Shown piece after piece: positions 18,589-27,579 of a DNA stretch of 64,000 bases. Under the pieces are notes generated by a model. That model had not been told where the DNA came from. It saw only the letters and a program-made list of their open reading frames with translations, and did not search any database. The DNA is from Massilia terrae. GTDB lineage: Bacteria; Pseudomonadota; Gammaproteobacteria; Burkholderiales; Burkholderiaceae_D. The translations under genes were made by a program, and so were the position numbers. Within the stretch, counting starts at the first letter, position 1; each line of letters starts with the position of its first letter. The DNA lies in the NCBI RefSeq assembly GCF_024753145.1, contig NZ_JANUGU010000003.1, positions 310,001-374,000 of the forward strand. The letters run 5' to 3'.

Positions 18589-19281
18589 CTATTCTTCTTG
18601 CGCCACATTTGGAACCCCGCGCAGCCAGGTGACCAGCGCGAAGGCGTCCTTGAATCCCTGCGCCAGCTGCGGCACCAGCTTGTCCGGTGCGTTCAGCTGC
18701 AAAGGCACCTCGACCCACACGAAATAGCTCTTGAGCTTGAGAAACTCGACGAGCGGGTGGTCCGGGTCGAAGCCCTTCGGCGGCCGCTGGAGTTTGCCGT
18801 CTTCCTCGCGCAGGCTGCCGTAGGTCTCGCGCAGATGCTTATTCTTCAACATCTTCGAGAAACCCGGCGCATCGTTGACAATGTGTTCGCGGATCGCCTT
18901 CAGCCGCGGCGCAGGGGGAATGTATTCGCCGGCGCCGAACAGCAACTTGCCGTCGCGCTCGATGTGGAAATAATAGGTCGGGCCGGCGCCGTGGCTGGGA
19001 CGGCGCTTGTTGTTGGGCGCGATGCCGGCCGAGAAATAGGTCTTGTACGGCGTCTTGTCGTGCGCGAAGCGGGTGTCGCGGTAAATGCGGAACATCGACT
19101 TCTTCGGGTCGCAAGCCGCCACTTCCTTGTCGAACTTGCCCAGCTCGCGGATGACGTCGGTCACCACCTGCAGGAATTCCGCCCGCAGGATGTCGTAGCG
19201 CGGCTTGTTCCACAGGAACCAGGGGCGGTTGTTGTTTTCGTTGAGTTCGTTCAGGAACTGCGTCAGGTCGCGCAGGTGCAT
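18589..19281 (-). CDS. DUF2461 domain protein
   Basis: A 230-residue protein of the DUF2461 (TIGR02453) family, with YRDTRFAHDKTPYKTYFSAGI and YYFHIERDGKLLFGAGEY as family hallmarks. Function is unknown; it is conserved in bacteria and fungi and predicted cytoplasmic. It lies between the HtrA-like protease and the cupin on minus, with short spacers. The start MHLRDLTQFL is preceded by AAAAGGAC. Confidence 0.85.
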   Translation of the reverse strand: MHLRDLTQFLNELNENNNRPWFLWNKPRYDILRAEFLQVVTDVIRELGKFDKEVAACDPKKSMFRIYRDTRFAHDKTPYKTYFSAGIAPNNKRRPSHGAGPTYYFHIERDGKLLFGAGEYIPPAPRLKAIREHIVNDAPGFSKMLKNKHLRETYGSLREEDGKLQRPPKGFDPDHPLVEFLKLKSYFVWVEVPLQLNAPDKLVPQLAQGFKDAFALVTWLRGVPNVAQEE

Positions 19282-19298
19282 GGATGTCCTTTTCTGGT

Positions 19299-20450
19299 TT
19301 ACTCGTCGTCGACCTGGCGCGGGCGGCGGCCGATGTTCACGTCCATCTTTGCCTCGCGGTTCTTGCGCATCACGGTCATCCGGGATTTGCCGCCCGGTTT
19401 CAGCTGGGCGATGAGGTTGAGCATATCGCTGGTGTTGGCGACCTTCTTGCCGTCGACGTCGAGCAGGATGTCGCCCGGCCGCATGCCGGCTTTCTCGGCC
19501 GGTCCGCCGCGCACCACGCCGGCGATGATCGCCCCGCTCTGCCGGGCCAGGCCGAAGCTGTCGGCCAGTTCGGGCGTGATGTCCTGCGACTCGATGCCGA
19601 TCCAGCCGCGCACCACCTGGCCATGCTGGATGATCTGCTCCAGCACCATCCTGGCGGTGGACACCGGGATCGCGAACCCGATCCCGACCGAACCGCCGGT
19701 CTGCGAAAAAATCGCCGAATTAATGCCGAGCAGGTAGCCGCGCGAATCGACCAGCGCCCCGCCCGAGTTGCCGAAGTTGATCGCGGCGTCGGTCTGGATG
19801 AAGTTTTCGTACTGGTTGATGTGCAGGTTGTTGCGCCCCAGCGCGGAGATGATGCCCATGGTCACGGTCTGGCCGACACCGAAGGGATTGCCGATCGCCA
19901 GCACCACATCGCCCACCCGCGCGTCTTCCACGCGGCCCATCACCATCACGGGCAACTTGTCCAGGCGGATGCGGACCACGGCCAGGTCGGTTTCGGGATC
20001 GGTGCCGACGATCCTGGCGGCGCTCTTGCGGCCATCGGCCAGCACGACTTCGATCTCGTCGGCGGCCTCCACCACGTGGTAGTTGGTCAGGATATAGCCG
20101 TCGGTGCTGACGATCACGCCCGAGCCGAGGCTCGACATCTGCTCGTGCGGCAGCTTGTCGCCGAAAAAGCGCTTGAAGAAGGGATCCTTCAGCGAAGGAT
20201 GCGCATCGCGCAGGGCCTTGCTGGTCAGGATATTGACCACCGCCGGCATCGCGCGCCCGGCGGCCTGGCGGTAGCTGTCCAGCACCGGCGCCGCGCCGGC
20301 CTGCAGCACGCCGGCCGCGGCCGGGCCGCTGCCGACCTGCACCTGGCTCACCTGCCGCCCCAGCCACTCCGGCCGCATCGCCGCCACCACCGCGTAAATG
20401 CCCAGTGCGATCGTGACGGTCTGCGCGAAAATCAGCCAATAACGTTTCAT
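19299..20450 (-). CDS. HtrA/DegS-type periplasmic serine protease
   Basis: A 383-residue trypsin-like protease with one N-terminal membrane anchor (IFAQTVTIALGIYAVVAA) and a single PDZ domain at the C-terminus (about 290-370). The catalytic triad is complete: H125 (TNYHVV), D155 (ETDLAVV) and S229 (GNSGGALVD). One PDZ domain and a membrane anchor fit the DegS/AlgW group, which starts envelope-stress sigma signalling in other bacteria; that role is inferred here. It is 17 bp upstream of the DUF2461 gene. Confidence 0.9.
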   Translation of the reverse strand: MKRYWLIFAQTVTIALGIYAVVAAMRPEWLGRQVSQVQVGSGPAAAGVLQAGAAPVLDSYRQAAGRAMPAVVNILTSKALRDAHPSLKDPFFKRFFGDKLPHEQMSSLGSGVIVSTDGYILTNYHVVEAADEIEVVLADGRKSAARIVGTDPETDLAVVRIRLDKLPVMVMGRVEDARVGDVVLAIGNPFGVGQTVTMGIISALGRNNLHINQYENFIQTDAAINFGNSGGALVDSRGYLLGINSAIFSQTGGSVGIGFAIPVSTARMVLEQIIQHGQVVRGWIGIESQDITPELADSFGLARQSGAIIAGVVRGGPAEKAGMRPGDILLDVDGKKVANTSDMLNLIAQLKPGGKSRMTVMRKNREAKMDVNIGRRPRQVDDE

Positions 20451-20475
20451 CGGGGACGGCCGCGGGGGCCGGGAC

Positions 20476-20892
20476 TTATCTCTTCAGGGAGTCGCGGATA
20501 TCGCGCAGCAGCATGATTTCCTCGCTCGGCGGGGTCGGCGCCTCGGCCACCTTGGGCTCGGCGCGCAGGCGGTTCACCACCCGCACCATCTGGAAGATGA
20601 TGAAGGCGAGGATAATGAAGTTCAGCAGCACCGTGAGGAAATTACCGTAGGCCAGCACCGCGCCCGCCTTCTTCACCTCGGCCAGCGGCAAGCCATAGGC
20701 CTGGTTATGGAGCGGGATGTAGTAGTTGGAGAAATCCAGGCCGCCCAGCAGCAGCCCGATCGGCGGCATGATGAGGTCCTGCACCAGCGAATCGACGATC
20801 TTGCTGAACGCGGCGCCGATGATCACGCCGACCGCCAAGTCGATCATATTGCCTTTGACGGCGAAAGTTTTGAACTCCTGCAGCATGCCCAT
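20476..20892 (-). CDS. mscL: Large-conductance mechanosensitive channel
   Basis: A 138-residue pentameric tension-gated channel. The amphipathic N-terminus [11 protein letters not shown]1 [21 protein letters not shown] and TM2 [17 protein letters not shown] are clear, and the C-terminal helix ends RDIRDSLKR. Length matches E. coli MscL. RBS GGAGAACG precedes the ATG at 20,892. It is divergent from petA across 234 bp. Confidence 0.96.
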   Translation of the reverse strand: MGMLQEFKTFAVKGNMIDLAVGVIIGAAFSKIVDSLVQDLIMPPIGLLLGGLDFSNYYIPLHNQAYGLPLAEVKKAGAVLAYGNFLTVLLNFIILAFIIFQMVRVVNRLRAEPKVAEAPTPPSEEIMLLRDIRDSLKR

Positions 20893-21059
20893 GCGTTCTC
20901 CTTCAGGTTGGCAAGGTTGTTATTTCTGCAGTACAGATAATACCGCAAGCCATCACCAAGGGAAGACCTCTCGCGGTCCTGCCGCCTGCCGCGAATGGCG
21001 GTTTTTCCTTCCCCCGCACTGCGCCATTCTTTTTTCTTTAGTTAAGTTGCCCATTCACA

Positions 21060-21065
21060 TATAAT
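21060..21065 (+). promoter_or_regulatory. -10 box of the petABC promoter
   Basis: A perfect TATAAT lies 61 bp before the petA ATG in an AT-rich part of the mscL-petA divergent region. The -35 position (TTTAGT, near 21,037) is weak. RBS GGAGTGGAG precedes petA. Confidence 0.55.
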
Positions 21066-21126
21066 TTTAGGTTGCTGGAAGCTCTTTATTGATTCTTAAG
21101 TTCGTATTTAACGGAGTGGAGTTGGT

Positions 21127-21741
21127 ATGAGTAATAAAAAGCAGGTCGATTCAGGCCGGCGGGGCCTGCTCGCGGCTACATGTGCTGCGGGCGGGGTCGT
21201 CGGTGTCTCAACAGCGGGTGTCCTGGTAAGTACCTTCCAGCCGTCCGAACGGGCCAAGGCCGCCGGTGCGCCGGTGGAAGTGGACATCTCGGACGTGAAA
21301 CCAGGCGAACTGAAAGTGGTCGAATGGCGTGGCAAGCCGGTTTGGATCCTGCGCCGCACGCCGGAAATGCTCGCCAGCCTGCCCAAGAACGACGACAAAG
21401 TCGCCGATCCCACCTCCGACAAGCCGTACCAGATGCCCATGCCTGAGTACTGCAAGAACGAAACCCGTTCGCGCACCGAGCACAAGGAAGTGCTGGTGGC
21501 GGTCGGCATCTGCACCCACCTGGGCTGCTCGCCGTCGCAACGCTTTGCCGAGGGCGCCCAGCCCAACCTGCCGGACGACTGGCACGGCGGCTTCCTGTGC
21601 CCCTGCCACGGCTCGACCTTCGACCTGGCCGGCCGCGTCTTCAAGAACAAGCCCGCTCCGCTGAACCTGGACATCCCTCCGTACATGTATCTGTCGGATA
21701 ACAAGATCCTGATCGGCAAAGACGAGAAAGGCGAGGCATAA
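21127..21741 (+). CDS. petA: Ubiquinol-cytochrome c reductase Rieske iron-sulfur subunit
   Basis: A 204-residue [2Fe-2S] subunit of the bc1 complex. The N-terminus has a twin-arginine signal/anchor (SGRRGLLAATCAAGGVVG), and the cluster is bound by CTHLGC and CPCHGS. It passes electrons from quinol to cytochrome c1. The subunit stays membrane-bound by its N-terminal helix. petB starts 2 bp after its stop, so petABC is one operon. Confidence 0.97.
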   Translation: MSNKKQVDSGRRGLLAATCAAGGVVGVSTAGVLVSTFQPSERAKAAGAPVEVDISDVKPGELKVVEWRGKPVWILRRTPEMLASLPKNDDKVADPTSDKPYQMPMPEYCKNETRSRTEHKEVLVAVGICTHLGCSPSQRFAEGAQPNLPDDWHGGFLCPCHGSTFDLAGRVFKNKPAPLNLDIPPYMYLSDNKILIGKDEKGEA

Positions 21742-21743
21742 AG

Positions 21744-23159
21744 ATGGGTACCGCATTCAAGGAGACCAAGCTGCCCGCCGAGGCACCGGCAGCCGACAAG
21801 GCGCTGGCCTGGGTGGACGACCGCTTCCCGCTGACCAAGCTGTGGAATGACCAGTGGGGCAAGTACTACGCCCCCAAGAACTTCAACCTCTGGTACATCT
21901 TCGGTTCGCTGGCGATGCTGGTGCTGGTGCTGCAGATCGTCACCGGCATCTTCCTGACCATGCATTACAAGCCGGACGCCACCATGGCCTTCGGTTCGGT
22001 CGAATACATCATGCGGGAAGTCCCGTGGGGCTGGCTGGTGCGCTACATGCACTCGACCGGCGCCTCGTCCTTCTTCATCATCGTGTACCTGCACATGACC
22101 CGCGGCCTGCTGTACGGCTCGTACCGCAAGCCGCGCGAGCTGATCTGGCTGTTCGGCTTCGCCGTGTTCCTGTGCCTGATGGCCGAAGCCTTCTTCGGCT
22201 ACCTGCTGCCGTGGGGCCAGATGTCGTTCTGGGGCGCCCAGGTGATCGTCAACCTGTTCTCGGCCATTCCCTTCGTCGGCCCGGACCTGTCGCTGTGGAT
22301 CCGCGGTGACTACGTGGTGTCGGACGCGACCCTGAACCGCTTCTTCGCCTTCCACGTGATCGCGATCCCGCTGGTCCTCCTGGGCCTGGTGGCGGCGCAC
22401 CTGATCGCGCTGCACGAAGTCGGTTCCAGCAACCCGGACGGCGTGGAAGTGAAGGAAACCGTCGGCCCGGACGGCCATCCGCTCGACGCCATTCCGTCGC
22501 ACCCGTACTACACCACCAAGGACCTGATGGGCGTGTCGGTGTTCCTGCTGATCTTCTCGGCGGTCGTGTTCTTCGCGCCGGAGATGGGCGGATACTTCCT
22601 GGAATATAACAACTTCCTGCCGGCCGACTCGATGAAGACCCCGCCGCACATCGCGCCGGTGTGGTACTTCACCCCGTTCTACTCGGTGCTGCGCGCCACC
22701 ACCTCGGACTTCATGTGGGTGGTGATGATCGGCCTGGCGGCCTACGTGGTGCTGATCTTCCTGCGCTCGCGCCTGTCGTCCAAGACCAAGCTGGCGATCG
22801 CGATCGTCGCCGTGCTGGCCGAGATCGGCATGCTGCCGCAAGTGCTCGACGCCAAGTTCTGGGGCGTGGTGCTGTTCGGTTCGAGCGTGGTGATCCTGGC
22901 CGGCCTGCCGTGGCTGGACAAGTCGCCGGCCAAGTCGATCCGCTACCGTCCGCAATGGCACAAGTACGTGTACATCGTGTTCGGCATTTCCTTCCTGGCG
23001 CTCGGCTACCTTGGCACCCAGATGCCGACCCCGGCCTTCACGATGATCGCCCAGGCCTGCACCTTGCTGTACTTTAGCTTCTTCCTCCTGATGCCGTGGT
23101 GGAGCACGATGGGCACCTTCAAGCCCGTGCCCACTCGCGTGACCTTCACGCCCCACTGA
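21744..23159 (+). CDS. petB: Cytochrome b of the bc1 complex
   Basis: A 471-residue polytopic haem protein. Family motifs include the quinol-site segment GYLLPWGQMSFWGAQV, PEWY-equivalent APVWYFTPFYSVLR, and the histidines of the two haem ligands in TM2 and TM4. Eight or more hydrophobic segments are visible. The C-terminus extends past the core b subunit, as is common in betaproteobacteria. It is flanked by petA and petC in the usual order. Confidence 0.97.
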   Translation: MGTAFKETKLPAEAPAADKALAWVDDRFPLTKLWNDQWGKYYAPKNFNLWYIFGSLAMLVLVLQIVTGIFLTMHYKPDATMAFGSVEYIMREVPWGWLVRYMHSTGASSFFIIVYLHMTRGLLYGSYRKPRELIWLFGFAVFLCLMAEAFFGYLLPWGQMSFWGAQVIVNLFSAIPFVGPDLSLWIRGDYVVSDATLNRFFAFHVIAIPLVLLGLVAAHLIALHEVGSSNPDGVEVKETVGPDGHPLDAIPSHPYYTTKDLMGVSVFLLIFSAVVFFAPEMGGYFLEYNNFLPADSMKTPPHIAPVWYFTPFYSVLRATTSDFMWVVMIGLAAYVVLIFLRSRLSSKTKLAIAIVAVLAEIGMLPQVLDAKFWGVVLFGSSVVILAGLPWLDKSPAKSIRYRPQWHKYVYIVFGISFLALGYLGTQMPTPAFTMIAQACTLLYFSFFLLMPWWSTMGTFKPVPTRVTFTPH

Positions 23160-23188
23160 TCGCCGGAACCAAGCAAAAGGACAACAAG

Positions 23189-23950
23189 ATGAAATTGCAT
23201 AAGAAACTGATTGCGATCCTGGCCTTGCTGCCGGCACTCGCATTCGCCAACGAAGGCGGCTATCCGCTGGACAAGGCGCCCGAACGCGACAGCCTGGCCT
23301 CGCTGCAGAACGGCGCCAAGCTGTTCGTCAACTACTGCCTGAACTGCCACTCGGCCAGCTCGATGCGCTACAACCGCCTGCGCGATCTCGGCCTGACCGA
23401 AGACCAGATCAAGAACAACCTCCTGTTCTCGGCAGACAAGGTCGGTTCGCTGATGACGGTGGCGATCAAGCCCGACGACGCCAAGGCCTGGTTCGGCGCA
23501 GTGCCGCCGGACCTGTCGGTGATCACCCGCGCCAAGGCCTCCGGCGCCGGCAGCGGCGCCGACTACCTGTACACTTACCTGCGCACCTTCTACAAGGACG
23601 ACACGCGCCCGACCGGCTGGAACAATATGGTCCTGCCGAACGTGGCAATGCCGCACGTGCTGTGGCAGCTGCAGGGCGTGCAGGTGGCCAAGTTCGAAGA
23701 CGTGCCCGACGAGCACGAACACGGCCGCACCGAGCACAAGTTCGTCGGCTTCGAGCAGGTGCAGCCGGGCCAGATGACCGCCGCCGAGTACGACTCCAAC
23801 GTGGCCGACCTGGTCGCCTACATGAACTGGATGGCCGAGCCGGCCCAGAACACGCGCAAGAAACTGGGCGTGATCGTGGTCATGTTTTTGGCCCTGTTCG
23901 CCTTCCTTGCATGGCGCCTGAACGAGTCGTATTGGAAAGAAGTTAAGTAA
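23189..23950 (+). CDS. petC: Cytochrome c1 of the bc1 complex
   Basis: A 253-residue c-type cytochrome. The signal peptide MKLHKKLIAILALLPALAFA, haem site CLNCH (near residue 50), WNNMVLPNVAMPHVL with the Met ligand and a C-terminal membrane anchor (VIVVMFLALFAFLAWRL) are seen. The start ATG at 23,189 was chosen because the signal peptide begins there and AAAAGGAC precedes it; the frame could open at a GTG at 23,096 inside petB. It completes petABC. Confidence 0.97.
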   Translation: MKLHKKLIAILALLPALAFANEGGYPLDKAPERDSLASLQNGAKLFVNYCLNCHSASSMRYNRLRDLGLTEDQIKNNLLFSADKVGSLMTVAIKPDDAKAWFGAVPPDLSVITRAKASGAGSGADYLYTYLRTFYKDDTRPTGWNNMVLPNVAMPHVLWQLQGVQVAKFEDVPDEHEHGRTEHKFVGFEQVQPGQMTAAEYDSNVADLVAYMNWMAEPAQNTRKKLGVIVVMFLALFAFLAWRLNESYWKEVK

Positions 23951-23981
23951 GCAAGGCTTTCTTTTGCCATGCCCGGTTAGA

Positions 23982-23987
23982 TATAAT
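23982..23987 (+). promoter_or_regulatory. Putative sspA -10 box
   Basis: TATAAT lies 76 bp upstream of the sspA ATG. The TTGCCA at 23,964 is too close (12 bp) to be its -35. It lies upstream of the terminator-like hairpin at 24,007-24,045. Confidence 0.45.
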
Positions 23988-24006
23988 CTGGGCAATGTGC
24001 ATTCTT

Positions 24007-24045
24007 GGGGTGAAGCGCACACCGCGTTTCGCCCCTTTTGTTTCT
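24007..24045 (+). terminator. Intrinsic terminator between petC and sspA, possible attenuator
   Basis: GGGGTGAAGCGC pairs with GCGTTTCGCCCC as a 12-bp stem (two G-U pairs) around a short loop, followed by TTTTGTTTCTT. It may end petABC. Because a TATAAT lies only about 20 bp upstream and sspA begins 18 bp downstream, it could also act as an attenuator in the sspA leader. Confidence 0.7.
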
Positions 24046-24063
24046 TATAAGGAACTACCCATC

Positions 24064-24675
24064 ATGATGGTTCTCTACTCCGGCACCACGTGCCCGTTCT
24101 CGCAGCGCTGCCGCCTCGTCCTGTTCGAAAAAGGCATGGACTTCGAAGTGCGCGACGTCGACCTGTTCAACAAGCCGGAAGACATTTCGACGATGAATCC
24201 CTACGGCCAGGTGCCGATCCTGGTCGAGCGCGAGCTGATCCTGTACGAATCGAACATCATCAACGAGTACATCGACGAGCGTTTCCCGCACCCGCAGCTG
24301 ATGCCGGCCGACCCGCTGATGCGCGCCCGCGCGCGCCTGATGCTGTTCAACTTCGAGAAAGAGCTGTTCGTGCACGTGCACACCCTCGAAGGCGAGCGCA
24401 ACAAGGTCAACGACAAGGCGCAGGACAAGGCCCGCTCGGAAATCCGCGACCGCCTGACCACCCTGGCGCCGCTGTTCCTGAAGAACAAGTACATGCTGGG
24501 CGACGAGTTCTCGATGCTCGACGTGGCGATCGCGCCGCTGCTGTGGCGCCTGGATCACTACGGCATCGAACTGTCGAAGACGGCCGCGCCGCTGATGAAA
24601 TACGCCGAGCGCATCTTCTCGCGCCCGGCCTACATCGAAGCGCTGACCCCGTCCGAGAAGGTGATGCGCCGCTGA
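24064..24675 (+). CDS. sspA: Stringent starvation protein A
   Basis: A 203-residue GST-fold protein that binds RNA polymerase, without expected glutathione chemistry. The N-terminal thioredoxin-like domain (LYSGTTCPFSQRCRLVLFEKGM) and C-terminal helical domain (LLWRLDHYGIELSK) are typical. The start is MMVLYSG, preceded by AAGGAAC. The longer frame to 23,995 crosses the terminator hairpin. sspB follows, as in most proteobacteria. Confidence 0.95.
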   Translation: MMVLYSGTTCPFSQRCRLVLFEKGMDFEVRDVDLFNKPEDISTMNPYGQVPILVERELILYESNIINEYIDERFPHPQLMPADPLMRARARLMLFNFEKELFVHVHTLEGERNKVNDKAQDKARSEIRDRLTTLAPLFLKNKYMLGDEFSMLDVAIAPLLWRLDHYGIELSKTAAPLMKYAERIFSRPAYIEALTPSEKVMRR

Positions 24676-24775
24676 TGGTGCATGCGGTGCCGTGCGGCAC
24701 CGCGTCTTGCTCGCAGCGTGCGCCCCGAAAGCGAATGGGCGTACACTGCGTGAATACCCGTCCTTGCGAACACAC

Positions 24776-25249
24776 ATGTCTGAAATTTCCACCAAGCCTT
24801 ACCTGTTGCGCGCCATCTACGAGTGGTGCACGGATAGCGGCTACACGCCCCACATCGCGGTCAAGGTCGACGCCGCCACCACGGTTCCGATGGAATACGT
24901 GCGCAAGGGCGAAATCGTCCTGAACATCAGCTACGGCGCCACGTCGGGCCTGAAGATGGACAACGACGCGGTGCACTTCAAGGCGCGCTTCAACGGCGTC
25001 TCGCGCGAGATCTATATCCCGGTGAACAATGTGCTGGCGATCTACGCCAACGAGAACGGCCAGGGCATGGCGTTCGAGGTGGAAGCGGCTCCGGCCGAGG
25101 CCCCCGCGCCGGCTGCGCGTCCGCCGGTCGAAATGGCGCCGCCGACCTTGGCTGCGGTGCCGAGCGAAGAGCCTGCAACGACCGAGCCGGATGGTGGCGA
25201 CGAGCCCCCGAAGAAGGGCGGCCGGCCCACGCTGACGCGGGTTAAGTAG
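24776..25249 (+). CDS. sspB: ClpXP specificity-enhancing factor SspB
   Basis: A 157-residue adaptor that delivers SsrA-tagged proteins to ClpXP. The N-terminal dimer domain (KPYLLRAIYEWCTDSGYTPH, GLKMDNDAVHFKARFNGVSR, IYIPVNNVLAIYA) is conserved. An Ala/Pro/Glu-rich linker follows, then the C-terminal ClpX-docking peptide GGRPTLTRVK. The start is the ATG at 24,776, the first residue of the conserved domain. It is 100 bp downstream of sspA. Confidence 0.96.
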   Translation: MSEISTKPYLLRAIYEWCTDSGYTPHIAVKVDAATTVPMEYVRKGEIVLNISYGATSGLKMDNDAVHFKARFNGVSREIYIPVNNVLAIYANENGQGMAFEVEAAPAEAPAPAARPPVEMAPPTLAAVPSEEPATTEPDGGDEPPKKGGRPTLTRVK

Positions 25250-25261
25250 AGTTAAATAGCG

Positions 25262-25267
25262 TATAAT
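25262..25267 (+). promoter_or_regulatory. tRNA-Thr promoter -10 box
   Basis: A perfect TATAAT ends 9 bp before the first base of tRNA-Thr. No strong -35 is visible; the region overlaps the end of sspB. Confidence 0.5.
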
Positions 25268-25276
25268 CCACCGCGC

Positions 25277-25352
<76 letters not shown>

Positions 25353-25372
25353 AAATTTAGCTTTGAAAACAG

Positions 25373-25406
25373 TGCCTTAGGTTTTATCAACCTAAGGCAT
25401 TTGTCT
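25373..25406 (+). terminator. tRNA-Thr terminator, attL copy
   Basis: TGCCTTAGGTT-TTATC-AACCTAAGGCA has a perfect 11-bp stem, followed by TTTGTCTTT. The attR copy keeps the stem with paired base changes. Confidence 0.85.
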
Positions 25407-25458
25407 TTGTGGAACGCAAAAAGTACACTTTCAGTACACTCAGCAGTCACAGAGGCTC

Positions 25459-27099
25459 ATGGCAACCATCGTTCTTACCCCTTCCGGCACCTACAAAGCA
25501 CTCGTTCGCATGCGAGGCTGGCCGACCACTTCAAAGACTTTCCGACTCAAACGCGATGCAGTCGATTGGGCTCGCAGAACCGAAGATGAGATGGTTCGTG
25601 GCGTCTACATCTCGCGGACCGGCTCCGAGCGCATGACGTTGCAGGAAGCGCTGCAGCGGTACCTGGCCGAAGTAACGCCAACCAAGAAGCCAACTACACA
25701 GCGCAGTGAAAAGATCACGGCCCAGCACTTAATCGGATACCTCGGCAAGTACTCAATGGCCGCACTGAGCAGTGAGCTCGTGGCGTCGTACCGGGACCAT
25801 CGTCTCGCGGCAGGAAAGTCCAACAACACCGTTCGCATCGAGTTGGCTATGCTGAGCAATCTCTTCACGATCGCGATTCAGGAATGGGGCTTGGGACTCA
25901 CGCACAACCCTGTTGCCGCGATCCGCAAGCCAAGCCCTGGGCAAGGACGCGATCGCAGGCTTACAGATGACGAGGAGCGGCGGCTGCTTGAGGCGGTAGA
26001 AGCCCACAGCAACCCGATGCTTGCGTGGGTCGTTAAAGTAGCTATCGAGACAGGCATGCGGCAGTCCGAAATCTTAGGACTGCGGCTCAACCAAGTGGAT
26101 TTGCACAGCCGAGTTGTCCGGCTACTGGACACCAAGAACAATTCAGCGCGCACGGTGCCGCTGAATGCTGCTGCGACCGCCACATTCAAGAGCGCGCTGG
26201 AGAACCCTCTTCGCCCCAAAGAAACGCACCTTGTGTTCTTCGGGGAGCCAGGTAGAGATGGCAAGCGCCGGCCGTATCAGTTCGCGAAGATTTGGCAAGA
26301 CATCAAGGAGGCCGTTGGGATTAGTGATCTGCACTTTCACGATCTGCGCCACGAGGCAGTGAGCCGTTTGGTAGAGAATGGGCTAAGCGATCAGGAAGTC
26401 GCCTCAATTAGTGGACACAAATCTATGCAAATGCTCAGAAGATACACTCATCTTCGTGCCGAAGATCTCGTCTCGAAGCTGGACGGTCTCGAGAAGACCC
26501 GGGCAGTCGTCTTTGACGTGTACGGCACACTTGTGTCGATCCGCGATAAACGGATGCCTTTCGCAAAGCTACTGCAGATAGGCGAGGCTCAGGGTCGTCC
26601 TAGAACTTCGGCTGACCGCCGTGTACTAATGGCCTCGTCGTTCACCCTAGCACAAGCCGCAGCATTCCTAAAAATCGACCTTACTGCTGCCGAGCTTAAT
26701 TCGTTAGAGGCAGATCTTAATGCTGAGCTGGAATCCATCACTTTGTTCCCAGAGGTGATCCCGACGATCCGTTCTTTACAGAGCCGAGGCATCAAAGTTG
26801 GCATCTGTTCTAATTTAGCTGCTGCTTATGCATCACCAGTCCAGGCAATCCTGCCAATGGATTTAAATGCGTACGTCTGGAGCTTTCAGATAGGCGCACT
26901 GAAGCCTGAGCCAGCCATTTACAAACACGTCTGCGATGCGCTTGACTGTGAACCTCATCAAATTTTGATGACGGGCGACAGTTTGAAAGCTGACGTTGAT
27001 GGTCCGAAAATATTTGGTATGAGGTCAATATTGTTGAATCGCAATGTCGATAAGAAAGGACAAATCTCTTCGTTGACCGGACTACTGGATCTCGTCTAA
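25459..27099 (+). CDS. Tyrosine recombinase fused to a HAD-family hydrolase
   Basis: A 546-residue fusion. Residues 1-340 are a tyrosine integrase: an arm-binding and core-binding N-terminus, then R201 (TGMRQSE), K226 (DTKNN), H294-x-x-R297 (HDLRHE), H320 (SGHKS) and nucleophile Y329 (RRYTHL). Residues ~348-546 are a HAD hydrolase with motif I FDVYGTLV (D353), motif II CSN (S451), motif III LKPEP (K482) and motif IV TGDSLKADVDG (D507, D512). Both halves have all catalytic residues. The Tyr in motif I is seen in the haloacid-dehalogenase-like subgroup. There is no stop codon or gap between the domains, and the HAD half looks more AT-rich. It sits 106 bp after tRNA-Thr, so the integrase surely acts at that site. 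The role of the HAD half is unknown. Confidence 0.9.
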   Translation: MATIVLTPSGTYKALVRMRGWPTTSKTFRLKRDAVDWARRTEDEMVRGVYISRTGSERMTLQEALQRYLAEVTPTKKPTTQRSEKITAQHLIGYLGKYSMAALSSELVASYRDHRLAAGKSNNTVRIELAMLSNLFTIAIQEWGLGLTHNPVAAIRKPSPGQGRDRRLTDDEERRLLEAVEAHSNPMLAWVVKVAIETGMRQSEILGLRLNQVDLHSRVVRLLDTKNNSARTVPLNAAATATFKSALENPLRPKETHLVFFGEPGRDGKRRPYQFAKIWQDIKEAVGISDLHFHDLRHEAVSRLVENGLSDQEVASISGHKSMQMLRRYTHLRAEDLVSKLDGLEKTRAVVFDVYGTLVSIRDKRMPFAKLLQIGEAQGRPRTSADRRVLMASSFTLAQAAAFLKIDLTAAELNSLEADLNAELESITLFPEVIPTIRSLQSRGIKVGICSNLAAAYASPVQAILPMDLNAYVWSFQIGALKPEPAIYKHVCDALDCEPHQILMTGDSLKADVDGPKIFGMRSILLNRNVDKKGQISSLTGLLDLV

Positions 27100-27579
27100 G
27101 TGGCTGAATAACTCAGTGACAAAGTGGAAACTAGCGATTTGAAATGCTTTGTTTGGCGAACTCGGTAAATGTGTTTGCAATCTGCGCATGCTGATGCGCT
27201 AACACCTAAACAATAGATCCCGAGTTGCGCTCAAAGCGTTGTTGCGCCCTCGCAACATCTCGAAAAAAATGTCAGCTTAGTATGCCGCACTTCTAAGCAA
27301 GAACCAGTCATTTCACCCGAAGAGCTACGTAACTGATTGATTCTTATAAAGCAATATAGTTCTCATAAGGCAAAACCGATTAAGATCGCTTACAAAAACA
27401 TGATATTTCGATTTCAAATGCGCAGATTATCGACCTCAGAACTCACTAACCTCGAAGACAAAATTCATAGATTTCCTCAGCAAAATCAATAGATTAGCAA
27501 ATTCTTGCACTAACACTTAGTTGATTACGAAACTTTAGTCAGATTAAACTGCTTCCAGTTTAATTACGCAAGGTTTCAC
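27100..27579. other. 480-bp non-coding AT-rich region after the recombinase gene
   Basis: No supportable gene. The region is AT-rich with short repeats (AAAATTCATAGATT / AAAATCAATAGATT near 27,460-27,495) and ends with a hairpin at 27,543-27,564. A promoter for the next two genes, or recombinase arm sites, could lie here. Confidence 0.5.
27543..27564 (+). promoter_or_regulatory. Inverted repeat before the excisionase-like gene
   Basis: ATTAAACTG-CTTC-CAGTTTAAT is a perfect 9-bp stem with a 4-nt loop, 15 bp before the ATG of the small HTH gene. It may be an operator for that protein or a leader hairpin. It lacks a T-run. Confidence 0.5.

Noticed and set aside
23964..23987. TTGCCA plus TATAAT as a full sigma-70 promoter for sspA
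   Set aside because: The spacing is only 12 bp, too short; only the -10 box was kept.
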